From assembly GCA_002304505.1 (NCBI GenBank), contig NCEH01000034.1, forward strand, positions 1 to 46,874: a DNA stretch of 46,874 nt. The letters are read 5' to 3'. Of the stretch, positions 1-12,429 are shown piece after piece. The stretch's first letter is position 1. Every line of letters begins with the position of its first letter. Both the position numbers and the translations under genes were made by a program. Origin of the DNA: Rhizobiales bacterium 32-66-11 (GTDB lineage: Bacteria; Pseudomonadota; Alphaproteobacteria; Rhizobiales; Xanthobacteraceae). Under the pieces are notes generated by a model that worked only from the letters and a program-made list of their open reading frames with translations, did not search any database and was not told where the DNA came from.

Positions 1-1
1 C

Positions 2-898
2 GGGTCCACCAACGGCATCGTCCATCTCACCGCCATCGCCGGGCGCGCCGGCGTGGACATCGACCTCAAGCGCCTGAACGAACTCTCCGACACCACCCCG
101 GTCCTGGTGGATCTGAAGCCCACCGGCCCGTATTACATGGAGGACCTGCACGCCGCCGGTGGCATCGGCGCGGTGTTGCGCGAACTGAAGCCGCTCCTGC
201 ACCTCGATTGCATGACCGTGGCGGGCGAGACCCTCGGCGAACGCCTTGCGCCTGCTCCCGCCTTCGTCGACCGCACGGTGGTCAAGGCCCTGGATGCGCC
301 GCTCCAGCCCCAGGGAGGACTGGTGGCGCTGTTCGGCAGCCTCGCCCCGCGCGGTGCGATCCTGAAGCGCGCCGCGGCCGACCCCGCCCTGTTCGAACGG
401 GAGGGACGCGCGGTGGTGTTCACCTCGCTGGAGGATCTCGCCGGACGGATCGACGACCCGGACCTCGACGTCGCGCCCGACGATTTCCTGGTGCTGCAGA
501 ATGCCGGGCCGCGCAGTGCGTCGGGCATGCCGGAATCCGGCTATCTCCCAATCCCGCAGAAGCTGGCGCGGCAAGGGGTCAAGGACATGGTGCGCATTTC
601 GGATGCGCGTATGAGCGGGACCGCCTACGGCACCATCGTGTTGCATGTGGCCCCCGACGCGGCATCCGGCGGCCCGCTCGGCTTGGTGCGCAACGGCGAC
701 CGCATCCGCCTGTCGGTCAAAGCCGGCACCATCGACCTGCTGGTGGACGAGGACGAACTGGCGCGCCGCAGGCGCGATCAGCCCCCCGCACGCCCCGCGC
801 CCCAGCGTGGCTATGCGCGGCTCTACTACCGCGAGGTGCTCCAGGCCGACCAGGGCTGCGACTTCGACTTTCTGCGCCCGGTCCCCGTGGGGCAATAG
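2..898 (+). CDS. IlvD/Edd-family dehydratase, C-terminal part (5' end outside window)
   Basis: The reading frame is open from base 2 and starts mid-protein with GSTNGIVHLTAIAGRAG, the family signature around the [Fe-S]/Mg site. It continues through the swivel-domain motifs SGMPESGYLPIP, KDMVRISDARMSGTAYG and GLVRNGDRI. These enzymes dehydrate 2,3-dihydroxy acids or sugar acids in the cytoplasm using an Fe-S cluster and Mg2+. The tail (GYARLYYREVLQADQGCDFDFL) and the FTSLEDLAGRID segment look more like the sugar-acid branch (L-arabinonate or similar dehydratase) than biosynthetic IlvD. That assignment is from memory of the families and is not certain. About 298 C-terminal residues are visible, roughly half of the usual 570-600. 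The gene ends 26 bp before the convergent oxyR. Confidence 0.85.
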   Translation, partial: GSTNGIVHLTAIAGRAGVDIDLKRLNELSDTTPVLVDLKPTGPYYMEDLHAAGGIGAVLRELKPLLHLDCMTVAGETLGERLAPAPAFVDRTVVKALDAPLQPQGGLVALFGSLAPRGAILKRAAADPALFEREGRAVVFTSLEDLAGRIDDPDLDVAPDDFLVLQNAGPRSASGMPESGYLPIPQKLARQGVKDMVRISDARMSGTAYGTIVLHVAPDAASGGPLGLVRNGDRIRLSVKAGTIDLLVDEDELARRRRDQPPARPAPQRGYARLYYREVLQADQGCDFDFLRPVPVGQ

Positions 899-924
899 TA
901 CGGGTGCCCGAGGCCGGCTAAGCG

Positions 925-1849
925 CTAATTTCCCGCGCAAGGGCTCCGCTGCTCGCGCAGGAAGTCGGTGGAGCTGCGGACCACGTCGGAAATCTGCACA
1001 AGCTGCTTCGTGAGCGGACTTGTCTTGCGCCAGACCATGCCGATGGTCCGCGAAGGCTCGGGATTTGCGAAGTGCGCCACGGACACCGAGGCCGACCGGG
1101 TCTCCACCGCCACGGCCATTTCCGGCAGCAGCGTGATGCCGATGCCGGCATCCACCATCTGGACCAGGGTGGACAGGGAGCTGGCCTCCAGAAAATCGCG
1201 CGGCGTCGCGCGAATGTCCACGTTGCAGAACGACAGGGCCTGGTCGCGAAAGCAGTGCCCCTCCTCCAGCAGAAGCAAACGCATCTCGCGCAGCGCATCG
1301 GGGGCGGGCACCGGCTTTCCCTCATCCGCGCCGGGCCGGACGAGGACGAAATTCTCCGTGAAGAGGGGGATTTCGACCAGTGCCGGCTCGGAGACCGGCA
1401 AGGCAACGATGGCCGTGTCGAGCCGGCCGTCTTCCAGCTCCTGGAGGAGCCTTGGCGTCTGCGTCTCGCGCACGTGGATGTCGAGACCTTCATGCTGGCG
1501 GCTCAGCCTGCCGAGGAGGGTCGGAAGCAGATAGGGCGCGACCGTCGGGATCACGCCGATGCGCAGCCGCCCCATCAGCCGGTCGCGTGAGGCGCGCGCC
1601 AGATCCCCCAGTTCGTCGATGGAGCGCAAAATGTCGCGGATACGCGGGGCGAACTCCTCGCCGAAGCTGGTCAGCCGGACCTGACGGGCGCTGCGCTCGA
1701 ACAGCGCGGTGCCGACCTCCCGTTCCAATTCCTTGATCTGCATCGACAGCGCGGGCTGGGAGATGCCGCAAGCCTCGGCAGCACGCCGGAAATGGCCATG
1801 CCGTGTCAAGGCCTCGAAATAGCGGAGCTGTTTGAATGTCAGGTTCTTC

Positions 1850-1851
<2 letters not shown>
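925..1851 (-). CDS. oxyR: OxyR, hydrogen-peroxide-sensing LysR regulator
   Basis: 308-residue LysR-type protein with an N-terminal winged HTH (residues about 1-60) and a periplasmic-binding-like effector domain. It carries the OxyR redox signature EEGHCFRDQALSFC: Cys200 and Cys209 are nine residues apart, as Cys199/Cys208 are in E. coli OxyR, where peroxide oxidises them to a disulfide that switches the activator on. It is divergent from katG across 131 bp, the classic OxyR-target arrangement. The start is the ATG at 1851; the inverted repeat ATAAG-N5-CTTAT (1850-1864) overlaps it, suggesting autorepression. Other LysR types are unlikely given the paired cysteines and the context. Confidence 0.95.
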
Positions 1852-4241
<2,390 letters not shown>

Positions 4242-4274
4242 TCTCCCCTGGCCTGATCTTACGTCAAATCCCAA

Positions 4275-4335
4275 CCGCCGCCGAACCCTGGCGGCGGTAA
4301 ATCGCCCACGCGACCATGGCCGCGTGGGCTTTTTT
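4275..4335 (+). terminator. Intrinsic terminator after katG (two hairpins)
   Basis: The first hairpin is CCGCCGCC-N7-GGCGGCGG (4275-4297). The second is GCCCACGCG (4304-4312), an 8-nt loop and CGCGTGGGC (4321-4329), followed at once by six T residues (4330-4335). The 9-bp GC-rich stem with its U-tract is a textbook rho-independent terminator for katG. It also insulates katG from the convergent dctA, whose stop codon is about 90 bp away. Confidence 0.9.
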
Positions 4336-4423
4336 GAAGATCAGGTGCGAGATGCACCTGAACCCTCCCCCGCGGCCTACGCCGCAGGGGATTCCTGTCG
4401 CGGGTGCCTTCGAGCGTCCGCGT

Positions 4424-5788
4424 TCAGGCCGCGGTGCGGACCGTCGCCGCGGCCTCGTCCAGCACCACCGGGCGATCGAGCAGGGTATCGGGATCGACCT
4501 GCCCGGAGAGGGCGCGGGCGAGTTGGTCCGCGTTCAGTTCCCCTTCCCAGCGCGCCACCACGATGGTCGCCACCGCATTGCCGATGAAATTGGTGATGGC
4601 GCGGCATTCCGACATGAAGCGATCGATGCCGAGAATGAGCGCCATGCCCGCCACCGGCACCGCCGGAACCACCGAGAGCGTCGCCGCGAGGGTGATGAAG
4701 CCCGCACCCGTGATGCCGGCCGCGCCCTTCGAGCTGAGCATCGCCACCAGCAGCAGGACCACCTGGTCGGTCAGGCTGAGGTCGATGCCGGTGGCCTGGG
4801 CGATGAACAACGCCGCCAGCGTCATATAGATGTTGGTGCCGTCCAGGTTGAACGAATAGCCGGTGGGAATGACCAGCCCCACCACCGACTTGGCGCAGCC
4901 GGCCCGCTCCATCTTCTCCATCAGGCTGGGAAGCGCCGCCTCCGACGAGGAGGTGCCGAGCACCAGCAGCAATTCTTCCTTGATGTAGCGCAGCAGGGCG
5001 AGGATCGAGAAACCGTTGTAGCGCGCCACCGCGCCCAGCACGATGAACACGAACAAGGCGGAGGTCAGGTAGAAAGTGCCGACCAGCATGGCGAGGCTCG
5101 CCACCGAGCCGATGCCATACTTGCCGATGGTGAAGGCCATGGCGCCGAAGGCGCCGATGGGGGCGGTCTTCATCAGGATCGCCACCAGGCGGAACATGGC
5201 CTGCGAGAGAGAGTTCAGCACGTTCATCACCGGCTCGCCGCGATCGCCGATGGCGGCGAGGGCGATGCCGAACAGAACCGCGAAGAACAGCACCTGAAGA
5301 ATGTCGCCCGAGGCCAGCGCGCTTACCGGCGTGTTGGGAATGATGGCCATCAGGAAGCCGACGATGCTCTGGTCGTGGGCCTTGCTGGTGTAGTTCGCGA
5401 CCGCCTTGGGATCGAGGCTCGCGGGATCAATATGCAGCCCCGCGCCCGGCTGGACCACATTGCCGACCACGAGGCCGATGATCAGCGCCAGGGTGGAGAA
5501 GGTGAGGAAGTAGATCATCGCCTTGCCGGCCACGCGGCCCACCTTGCCGAGGTCGCGCATGCCGGCGATGCCGGTGACCACGGTGAGGAAGATCACCGGC
5601 GCGATGATCATCTTCACCAGCTTGATGAAGGCGTCGCCGAGCGGCTTCAGGTCGGTGCCGAGGCTCGGGTAGAAATGGCCGAGCAGAATGCCGGCGGCGA
5701 TCGCCAGGAGCACCTGGAAATAGAGATGGCGATAGAATTTGCGATGCGCGGCCGGAGCCGGCGTGGCGGGGACGGTGGCGGGTTTCAT
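4424..5788 (-). CDS. dctA: DctA, C4-dicarboxylate:cation symporter
   Basis: 454-residue member of the DAACS (glutamate/dicarboxylate:cation symporter) family, an inner-membrane carrier that takes up succinate, fumarate and malate with protons or Na+. Family marks are the hairpin-1 serine-rich motif [12 protein letters not shown] and the TM7 motif [13 protein letters not shown], with hydrophobic helices throughout. The start at 5788 follows AGAGGAAAC; an in-frame ATG at 5812 is possible but less well placed. It is divergent from dctBD, the arrangement known from rhizobia. The sigma-54 promoter at 5898-5912 and upstream sites at 5996-6043 indicate activation by DctB/DctD when dicarboxylates are present. 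Confidence 0.95.
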   Translation of the reverse strand: MKPATVPATPAPAAHRKFYRHLYFQVLLAIAAGILLGHFYPSLGTDLKPLGDAFIKLVKMIIAPVIFLTVVTGIAGMRDLGKVGRVAGKAMIYFLTFSTLALIIGLVVGNVVQPGAGLHIDPASLDPKAVANYTSKAHDQSIVGFLMAIIPNTPVSALASGDILQVLFFAVLFGIALAAIGDRGEPVMNVLNSLSQAMFRLVAILMKTAPIGAFGAMAFTIGKYGIGSVASLAMLVGTFYLTSALFVFIVLGAVARYNGFSILALLRYIKEELLLVLGTSSSEAALPSLMEKMERAGCAKSVVGLVIPTGYSFNLDGTNIYMTLAALFIAQATGIDLSLTDQVVLLLVAMLSSKGAAGITGAGFITLAATLSVVPAVPVAGMALILGIDRFMSECRAITNFIGNAVATIVVARWEGELNADQLARALSGQVDPDTLLDRPVVLDEAAATVRTAA

Positions 5789-5897
5789 GGTGTTTCCTCT
5801 CGCATTTACCATCGGCGCCTCATTCCGCGGGCGGCGTTCTGGAACCTTGATGGTGGTGTCGGGACCCGGCGCTGATCCACGCCGCCCAAAGCCCTGC

Positions 5898-5912
5898 GCA
5901 AGACGCATGCCA
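5898..5912 (-). promoter_or_regulatory. Sigma-54 promoter of dctA
   Basis: Read on the minus strand, TGGCATG-N4-TTGC differs from the RpoN consensus TGGCACG-N4-TTGC at one base and has the required -24/-12 spacing. The predicted transcription start is near 5886, leaving a leader of about 98 nt before the dctA ATG at 5788. DctD, encoded next door, is the matching bacterial enhancer-binding protein. Confidence 0.85.
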
Positions 5913-5939
5913 GCCCCATGAGCCGCAGGGGACTGAGGC

Positions 5940-6043
5940 AACACCTTGAATTCAAAGGTGTTTAATTCCTCCCGCGCGACCACGCTCGACTTCACGTGCG
6001 GTTTGATGCACAATCTTCTTCATAAAAGTGCGAAAATCCGCAC
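5940..6043. promoter_or_regulatory. Upstream activator sites for dctA, probably DctD
   Basis: Two 16-bp dyads have the same outer half-sites: GTGC-N8-GCAC at 5996-6011 and GTGCG-N6-CGCAC at 6028-6043. Their centres are 32 bp apart, about three helical turns, so both would lie on one face of the DNA. They sit roughly 110-160 bp upstream of the predicted dctA start, a normal enhancer distance. The second dyad abuts the dctB ribosome-binding site, suggesting DctD feedback on dctBD. A third, different inverted repeat, AACACCTT-N7-AAGGTGTT, lies at 5940-5962; its role is unknown, although it could bind IHF or another regulator. Confidence 0.75.
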
Positions 6044-6057
6044 AAGAAGGAATGGGC

Positions 6058-7899
6058 ATGTCGGTGTTCGCGTGGCGCGCGGCAGCACGGTCGGCGACCC
6101 GGGGACGCACCATGCGGCGGTTCGCGGGGGCGGCGCTGGTGCTTCTCGCCCTGATCGCCGTGGATCGCCTGGCGGCCTATGTGGGCGCGCGTTGGGCGCT
6201 CTCCCGCTTGCAGACTGATGCCGATGCGGCGGCGCTTTTGCGGGTTGCGGTGATCCGCAGCGAGATCGAGAAGCAACGCACCTTGCCGGTGGTGCTGTCC
6301 CAAGACCCGGACGTGCGGGCGACGCTGGAACATCCTGATCCCGCACGCCTTTCCGCGCTCGATGCCAAATTCGCGGGGCTCGCGGCCGGCACGCGAACCG
6401 GCGCGATCTATCTGCTGGACGTCACCGGCCTCACCATCGCCGCCAGCAATGCGGGAACTTCGGCGAGTTTCGTGGGCTCTAATTATGCGTTTCGGCCCTA
6501 TTTCCGCACGGCGATGGCGGATGGAAGCGCCGAACATTTCGCCTTCGGCACCGTGAGCCGGCAACCCGGCCTCTATCTCACCCGGCGCATCGACGGCCCC
6601 TCCGGTCCCCTCGGCGTGCTGGTGGTCAAGGCCGAGTTCGAGGCCATCGAGGACCAGTGGCGCCAGTTCGCCGAGCCGACCTTCGTCACCGACGCCCGGG
6701 CGATCGTTCTCGTCAGCAGCGTGCCGGACTGGCGCTTCCGGGCCATCGCGCCCATCGCGCCGGAGCGGCGGGAGGAATTGCGGGCGAGCCTCCAGTTCGG
6801 CGATGCCACGCTCGACCCTCTGCCCATCGTTCCCGATCCCGCCATGGCGGGGCTGGTGCGGGCTTCCCTGCCCGGCCAGCGCAAGCCGCGCCTGTTCGTG
6901 GAAGCCTCCGCCGAGGTGCCGACCACCGGCTGGACGCTGGACGTGCTCGCGCCGGCCGATGCCGCCATGAACCTTGCCACCGGCGCCGCGCGGGTGCTGG
7001 CGGTGCTCGTGGCATTGCTCGGGCTCGGCCTCGGCGCCCTCGCCCTCTCCCGCCGCGCCCGGCACCTGGAGGACACGGCGCGGCAGGCGGCGGCGCGGCG
7101 CCAGTTGGAGGAGCGGGTGGCCGAGCGCACCACCGAATTGAGCCGCGCCAATGCCCGCCTTCAGGACGAGATGGAAGAGCGCCGGCGCACCCAGACCACC
7201 CTCGACGGGCTGAAGGACGATCTTGTCCAGGCGAGCAAGCTGGCGGTGCTCGGCCAGATCGCGGCCTCGGTAGCCCATGAGGTGAACCAGCCGGTGGCCG
7301 CCATCCGCACCTTCGCGGAAAATTCCGAACTGTTCCTCGACCGTGGCGATACACAGGCGGCGCGGGCCAACCTCTCCACCATCGCCGCCCTCACCGACCG
7401 CATCGGCGCCATCACCGGGGAATTGCGCGCCTTCGCCCGCAAGGCGGAAGGCCGGCTGGAGCCGGTGCCGCTGCGCGCCGCCATCGACGGGGCGCTGCTG
7501 CTGGTGGGCCATCGCCTCACCCAGCAGGCGGTTGGCATCGAGATCGCGATCGCGGACGAAAATGTCCGCGTGACCGCCGAGCGGGTGCGCCTGGAGCAGG
7601 TGTTCGTCAATCTGCTGCAAAACGCGCTCGAAGCCTTGGCCGGGCAAGCCGACGGAAAGATCCGGATCCAGGCCGAGGCCGCCGCCGACCAGGTGCGCAT
7701 CGAAGTCGCGGACAACGGCCCCGGATTGCCGCCCAACGTGATGGAGGCGCTGTTCATGCCGTTCACCACCACCAAGGCGCAGGGCCTCGGGCTCGGCCTT
7801 GTGATCTCCCACGATATCGTCGCCGGATTCGGCGGGACCCTCGCCGCCGAGAACCGCGACGGCGCGCGCTTCACCCTCACCTTGCCAAAGGCGCCCTGA
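6058..7899 (+). CDS. dctB: DctB, C4-dicarboxylate-sensing histidine kinase
   Basis: 613-residue membrane sensor kinase. An N-terminal transmembrane helix ([18 protein letters not shown] region) and a second one near residue 310 ([18 protein letters not shown]) flank a periplasmic PAS-like sensor domain containing [12 protein letters not shown], typical of DctB. Then come a coiled-coil linker, the H-box [14 protein letters not shown] with phospho-acceptor His407, and the N, G1 and G2 boxes ([29 protein letters not shown]). It senses external dicarboxylate and phosphorylates DctD. The ATG at 6058 is preferred because AAGAAGGA lies just upstream; an in-frame GTG at 6028 would fall inside the activator dyad. 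Its stop overlaps the dctD start (TGATG). Confidence 0.93.
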   Translation: MSVFAWRAAARSATRGRTMRRFAGAALVLLALIAVDRLAAYVGARWALSRLQTDADAAALLRVAVIRSEIEKQRTLPVVLSQDPDVRATLEHPDPARLSALDAKFAGLAAGTRTGAIYLLDVTGLTIAASNAGTSASFVGSNYAFRPYFRTAMADGSAEHFAFGTVSRQPGLYLTRRIDGPSGPLGVLVVKAEFEAIEDQWRQFAEPTFVTDARAIVLVSSVPDWRFRAIAPIAPERREELRASLQFGDATLDPLPIVPDPAMAGLVRASLPGQRKPRLFVEASAEVPTTGWTLDVLAPADAAMNLATGAARVLAVLVALLGLGLGALALSRRARHLEDTARQAAARRQLEERVAERTTELSRANARLQDEMEERRRTQTTLDGLKDDLVQASKLAVLGQIAASVAHEVNQPVAAIRTFAENSELFLDRGDTQAARANLSTIAALTDRIGAITGELRAFARKAEGRLEPVPLRAAIDGALLLVGHRLTQQAVGIEIAIADENVRVTAERVRLEQVFVNLLQNALEALAGQADGKIRIQAEAAADQVRIEVADNGPGLPPNVMEALFMPFTTTKAQGLGLGLVISHDIVAGFGGTLAAENRDGARFTLTLPKAP

Positions 7900-9242
7900 T
7901 GGACGTGGCCTTCATCGACGACGACGACATCCTGCGCGCCGCCAACGTCCAGGCGCTGATGCTGGCCGGCCTCGCCGTCGCGCCGTTCGCCTCCGGCGCC
8001 GCGGCGCTGGAGGCCATCGACGCCGGCTTTCCCGGCGTGGTGGTGAGCGACGTGCGCATGCCGGGCATGGATGGGCTGGAGCTGTTCCGCCGCCTGCGCA
8101 AGATCGACCCGGACCTGCCGGTGATCCTGATTACCGGCCACGGCGACATCGCCATGGCGGTCGATGCCATGCGCGAGGGGGCCTATGATTTTCTCGCCAA
8201 GCCCTATGCCGGCGAGCGCCTGCTGGGCGCGGTGCGACACGCGCGCGAGACGCGCCGGCTGGTGCTGGAGAACCGCGAGCTGCGGCGGCGCGCGGAAGCG
8301 GCGAGCGAGGACCTGCCCTTGCTCGGCGAGACCGCCGAGATGGCGCGCCTGCGGCAGACCCTGCGCCAGCTTGCGGATGCCGATGTGGACGTGCTGGTGG
8401 AGGGCGAGACCGGCAGCGGCAAGGAAGTCGTGGCCAATGCCCTGCACCGCCTGAGCCGGCGCGCCGCCCGCCCGTTCGTGGCGGTGAATTGCGGCGCCCT
8501 GCCGGAAAGCGTGATCGAGAGCGAACTTTTCGGCCACGAGGCCGGCGCCTTCACCGGCGCCATGAAGAAGCGCGTCGGGCGCATCGAGCATGCCCACGGC
8601 GGCACGCTGTTCCTGGACGAGATCGAGGCCATGTCGCCGGCGCTCCAGGTCAAGCTGCTGCGGGTGCTGGAAGCGCGCGAAATCACCCCGCTCGGCACCA
8701 ATGAGGTGCGCCGCGTGGACATCCGCGTGGTCGCCGCCGCCAAGATCAATCTCCAGGCCCTGGTGCGGCAGGGCACGTTCCGGGAAGATTTGTATTACCG
8801 CCTGCATGTGGCGACCCTGCACATTCCGCCGCTGCGCGAGCGGCGCGCCGACGTGGCGCTGCTGTTCGGCCATTTCCTCGCGCTCGCCTGCGCGCGGTTC
8901 CAGCGCGAGCCGGTGCAGATCGGCGAAAGCGTGCGGCGCCATCTCGATACCCACGACTGGCCGGGCAACGTGCGCGAGCTGGTGCATTATGCCGAGCGCG
9001 TCGCCCTCGGCCTGGTCGCCAATCCGCTGCCGCCGACGGGCTCAGGCGACCGGGCGCCCCTGCCCGAGCGCATGGAGGCGTTCGAGGCCGGCGAAATCCG
9101 CGCCGCGCTGGCGGAAAGCTGTGGCGACGTGCAGGCGGCGGTGAAGGCGCTCGGCATTCCCCGCAAGACCTTCTACGACAAGCTGCGCCGCCACGGCATC
9201 GATCAGGCGGCCTATCGGACCGGCCGGCCGGCGGCGCAATAG
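7899..9242 (+). CDS. dctD: DctD, sigma-54-dependent response regulator
   Basis: 447 residues in NtrC-type order: receiver domain with phospho-acceptor Asp51 ([12 protein letters not shown]), AAA+ domain with Walker A GETGSGKE (from residue 169), sigma-54 contact loop GAFTGA (216-221) and Walker [11 protein letters not shown], then a C-terminal Fis-type HTH ([21 protein letters not shown]). Phosphorylation by DctB lets it hydrolyse ATP and open the sigma-54 promoter of dctA. The candidate sites are the paired dyads at 5996-6043. It is translationally coupled to dctB. No clear intrinsic terminator is visible after the stop. Confidence 0.94.
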   Translation: MDVAFIDDDDILRAANVQALMLAGLAVAPFASGAAALEAIDAGFPGVVVSDVRMPGMDGLELFRRLRKIDPDLPVILITGHGDIAMAVDAMREGAYDFLAKPYAGERLLGAVRHARETRRLVLENRELRRRAEAASEDLPLLGETAEMARLRQTLRQLADADVDVLVEGETGSGKEVVANALHRLSRRAARPFVAVNCGALPESVIESELFGHEAGAFTGAMKKRVGRIEHAHGGTLFLDEIEAMSPALQVKLLRVLEAREITPLGTNEVRRVDIRVVAAAKINLQALVRQGTFREDLYYRLHVATLHIPPLRERRADVALLFGHFLALACARFQREPVQIGESVRRHLDTHDWPGNVRELVHYAERVALGLVANPLPPTGSGDRAPLPERMEAFEAGEIRAALAESCGDVQAAVKALGIPRKTFYDKLRRHGIDQAAYRTGRPAAQ

Positions 9243-9273
9243 AGTCCGGCGGGCCGCATTTTCTTGCCGTTCA

Positions 9274-9300
9274 TGTCACACGCGACGGCGCCATCTCGTC
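9274..9300 (+). promoter_or_regulatory. ECF41-type sigma factor promoter
   Basis: TGTCACA (9274-9280), exactly 16 bases, then CGTC (9297-9300). To my knowledge this is the published ECF41 target motif (TGTCACA-N16-CGTC). It lies 40 bp upstream of the ATG of the CxxC peroxidase-like gene and so heads the two-gene unit that includes the ECF41 sigma gene itself, indicating positive autoregulation. Confidence 0.85.
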
Positions 9301-9339
9301 TTGGGGGCAGCGTGCAGGGTGCACGATGGAGAGAAGACG

Positions 9340-9804
9340 ATGACCACACGCCTGAAGACCCCGTTCAAGTCCGCCCCCGAGGGCATCAAGGCCTTGATGG
9401 CCCTGGAGGCCAGCTTCAAGGCCAGCGGCCTGGAACCCAATCTCATGGAGCTGGTGAAGCTGCGCGCCTCGCATATCAACGGCTGCGCCTTCTGCATCCA
9501 CATGCACGCGACCGACGCGCGCGCGCTCGGCGAAAGCGAAATGCGGCTCTACATGCTGAACGCATGGCGCGAATCCACGCTCTACAATGATCGCGAACGG
9601 GCCGCCCTTGCCTGGACCGAGGCGCTGACGCGGCTCGCAGAGACCGGCGCGCCGGACCAGGATTACGCGCAGATCAAGGCCGTGTTCAGCGAGGCCGAAC
9701 AGGTCCAGCTCAGCTTGCTGATCGGCGCCATCAACCTGTGGAACCGGCTGCAGGTCGGCTTCCGTGCAGCACACCCCGTGGAGCCGGCGCGTGACGCCGC
9801 CTGA
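9340..9804 (+). CDS. Carboxymuconolactone decarboxylase-family protein (AhpD-like), ECF41-linked
   Basis: 154 residues. The AhpD/CMD core carries the redox motif Cys49-x2-Cys52-x3-His56 (GCAFCIHMHATDAR), which in AhpD relays protons and electrons during peroxide reduction. Genes of this family are the usual partners of ECF41 sigma factors (the COE genes: carboxymuconolactone decarboxylase, oxidoreductase or epimerase), and the promoter upstream matches that sigma class. A disulfide-linked peroxidase or reductase role is likely; the substrate is unknown. The start at 9340 has GGAGAGAAG before it, and a TTG 39 bp upstream is less likely. Its 3' end overlaps the sigma gene by 14 bp. Confidence 0.88.
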   Translation: MTTRLKTPFKSAPEGIKALMALEASFKASGLEPNLMELVKLRASHINGCAFCIHMHATDARALGESEMRLYMLNAWRESTLYNDRERAALAWTEALTRLAETGAPDQDYAQIKAVFSEAEQVQLSLLIGAINLWNRLQVGFRAAHPVEPARDAA

Positions 9805-10678
9805 CGAGGCGACCATCTTGTTCGAGGCGCACCGGCCGCGGCTGGTGCGTCTCGCTTATCGCATGCTCGGCTCGATGGCGGAGGCGGAGGACATCGTCCA
9901 GGAAGGCTGGCTGCGCTGGCAGCGGGTGGACCTGGACGAGGTGCTGGAACCCTCGGCGTTCCTGAAGCGCATCATCACCCGCCTGTGCCTCGATGCGATG
10001 AAATCGGCCCGCGCCCGGCGCGAGACCTATGTGGGAAGCTGGCTTCCCGAACCGGTCGTCGAGCCGCCGGACGAGGCCACGCGGCCCGACGAACTGACCC
10101 TCACCCTGATGCTCGTGCTGGAACGCCTCTCGCCCCTGGAGCGGGCGGCGTTCCTGCTGCATGACGTGTTCGGCGACCCGCTCGATGAAATCGCCACGGC
10201 GCTCGATCGGGATGCCGCGGCGGTGCGCCAGCTCGCGGTGCGGGCGCGGCGGCATGTGCGTGCCGCGCGGCTGCGCTATCCGGTGGCGCGCGCGGAGGGC
10301 GACCGCATCGCCCATGCCTTCTTCACGGCATCGAACAGCGGCGATCTCGCCGCCTTGCGCAGCCTGCTGGCGCAGAACGTGGTGCTGACGGCGGACGGCG
10401 GCGGCAAGGTGCATGCCTTCCTCAATCCGATCTTCGGCCTGGACCGGGTGCTGCGGTTGTACCACGGCCTCCATCGCAAGCCGGCGGGAGAGCCGGCTTC
10501 ATTCATCAAGCCGCTCTGGATCGACGGTCTGCCGGGCTACGCCAGCCGGGAACGAGGCGGGGTTCTCCAAACCACCGCCTTCGAGATCGACAACGGACGC
10601 ATCGTCGCCATCTACATCACCCGCAATCCGGATAAGCTCACGGACGTGACGCGGCGGGTGCTGAACGCGGGATCCTGA
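9791..10678 (+). CDS. ECF41-family RNA polymerase sigma factor with SnoaL-like C-terminal domain
   Basis: 295 residues: sigma region 2 (LVRLAYRMLGSMAEAEDIVQEGW), region 4 (LERLSPLERAAFLLHDVFG) and a roughly 100-residue NTF2/SnoaL-like extension in place of a separate anti-sigma factor. The three hallmark motifs of ECF41 are present: WLPEP from residue 84, DGGGK from 202 and NPDKL from 279. In studied members the extension both inhibits and is needed for activity. The GTG at 9791 is chosen because GTGGAG precedes it and the preceding gene overlaps; a GTG at 9764 is possible. The inducing signal is unknown. It lies 7 bp from the convergent thiE. Confidence 0.92.
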   Translation: MTPPDEATILFEAHRPRLVRLAYRMLGSMAEAEDIVQEGWLRWQRVDLDEVLEPSAFLKRIITRLCLDAMKSARARRETYVGSWLPEPVVEPPDEATRPDELTLTLMLVLERLSPLERAAFLLHDVFGDPLDEIATALDRDAAAVRQLAVRARRHVRAARLRYPVARAEGDRIAHAFFTASNSGDLAALRSLLAQNVVLTADGGGKVHAFLNPIFGLDRVLRLYHGLHRKPAGEPASFIKPLWIDGLPGYASRERGGVLQTTAFEIDNGRIVAIYITRNPDKLTDVTRRVLNAGS

Positions 10679-10685
10679 GGCCAGT

Positions 10686-11321
10686 CTAGCGGGTTTCGCG
10701 CCCGCCTTCGGCCCAGGCGCGGCACAAGGCGCGCATCTCCCCCGCCGGGTCCGCGGCGCGCATCACCGCGCCCATGACGGCGATCCCCGCCACCCCCGCC
10801 GCCTGGCACGGGCCGAGCGTGTCCGGCGCGATCCCGCCGAGGGCGAGAACGGGAATGGAGGTTGCGGCGACGCGCTCGCGCAGGCCCGCTTCGCCGAGCG
10901 CCGGCCCATATCCGGGCTTGGAGCGGGTCTCGAAGGCGGGGCTGGCGATGAGATAATCCAGCCGCTGGGAATCGGCGGCGGCCACCTCGGCCAGCGTGTG
11001 GGTGGACAGGCCGATCAGCGCATCGGCCCCGAGCCTTGCGCGCGCCTGCGCCACATCCGCGCCCGCCGGCAGATGGACCCCGTCGACCCCCGCCTCCGCC
11101 GCAAGCTCGGCCGCTCCGTGCAGCGTGACGCGCGCGCCGAACGGAAAGGCGAGCGTCAGCAGGGTGCGGGCCAGCGCGATCTGTTCCGCTGTCGGCAAGT
11201 CCTTCTCGCGCACGCTGATCCAGCGGCACCCGCCTTCCAGCGCCGCCGCCACCACTTGGGGCAGCGGCGCGCGCGCCTGTGTGCGGTCGGTGATCAGCAG
11301 GATGGGCGGCTGCGGCAGCAT
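10686..11321 (-). CDS. thiE: ThiE, thiamine-phosphate synthase
   Basis: 211-residue TIM-barrel protein of the ThiE/TenI family. ThiE joins HMP-pyrophosphate and the thiazole phosphate to give thiamine monophosphate. Visible motifs include VREKDLP near residues 37-43, HLP (GVDGVHLPAG) and the phosphate-binding SKPGYGPALG loop, followed by ALGGI. It is the last gene of the thiO-thiS-thiG-thiE operon, 23 bp after thiG. TenI aminases share the fold, but membership of a biosynthetic operon lacking any other thiE favours the synthase. Confidence 0.85.
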   Translation of the reverse strand: MLPQPPILLITDRTQARAPLPQVVAAALEGGCRWISVREKDLPTAEQIALARTLLTLAFPFGARVTLHGAAELAAEAGVDGVHLPAGADVAQARARLGADALIGLSTHTLAEVAAADSQRLDYLIASPAFETRSKPGYGPALGEAGLRERVAATSIPVLALGGIAPDTLGPCQAAGVAGIAVMGAVMRAADPAGEMRALCRAWAEGGRETR

Positions 11322-11344
11322 AAAATCCAGCCTAGCTCAGACCC

Positions 11345-12202
<858 letters not shown>

Positions 12203-12427
12203 TCAGCCGCCCTGTTTGGCCTGGATGATTTCCACCGCGTCGCCCGCGGCGAGCTTGTGCTCGGCCCAGCGGGCACGCGGCAGAACGGCACCGTTCAGCG
12301 CCACCGCGATGCCCTTGCGGGCCGCATCCACGCCCTTGTGGTCCAGAAGATCGGCGATGGTGGCGACGGCCAGCGTTTCGCGTGCGCCATTCACCTGGAG
12401 ATCGAGCAGGGTTTCGGTTTCCATCAT
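12203..12427 (-). CDS. thiS: ThiS, sulfur carrier for thiazole synthesis
   Basis: Short 74-residue ubiquitin-like protein (MMETETLLDLQVNG...) ending in the diagnostic Gly-Gly (IIQAKQGG). That terminus is adenylated and converted to a thiocarboxylate, which donates sulfur to ThiG. It starts 2 bp after the thiO stop, with GGAG five bases before the first ATG (12427); the second ATG (12424) is also usable. Downstream, 57 bp separate it from thiG. ThiF, the expected adenylating enzyme, is not in the window. Confidence 0.93.
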   Translation of the reverse strand: MMETETLLDLQVNGARETLAVATIADLLDHKGVDAARKGIAVALNGAVLPRARWAEHKLAAGDAVEIIQAKQGG

Positions 12428-12429
12428 CC

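Noticed and set aside
4316..5875. Long plus-strand frame opposite dctA
   Set aside because: It is rich in His, Arg, Glu and Gly without structure and mirrors the strongly supported DctA frame.
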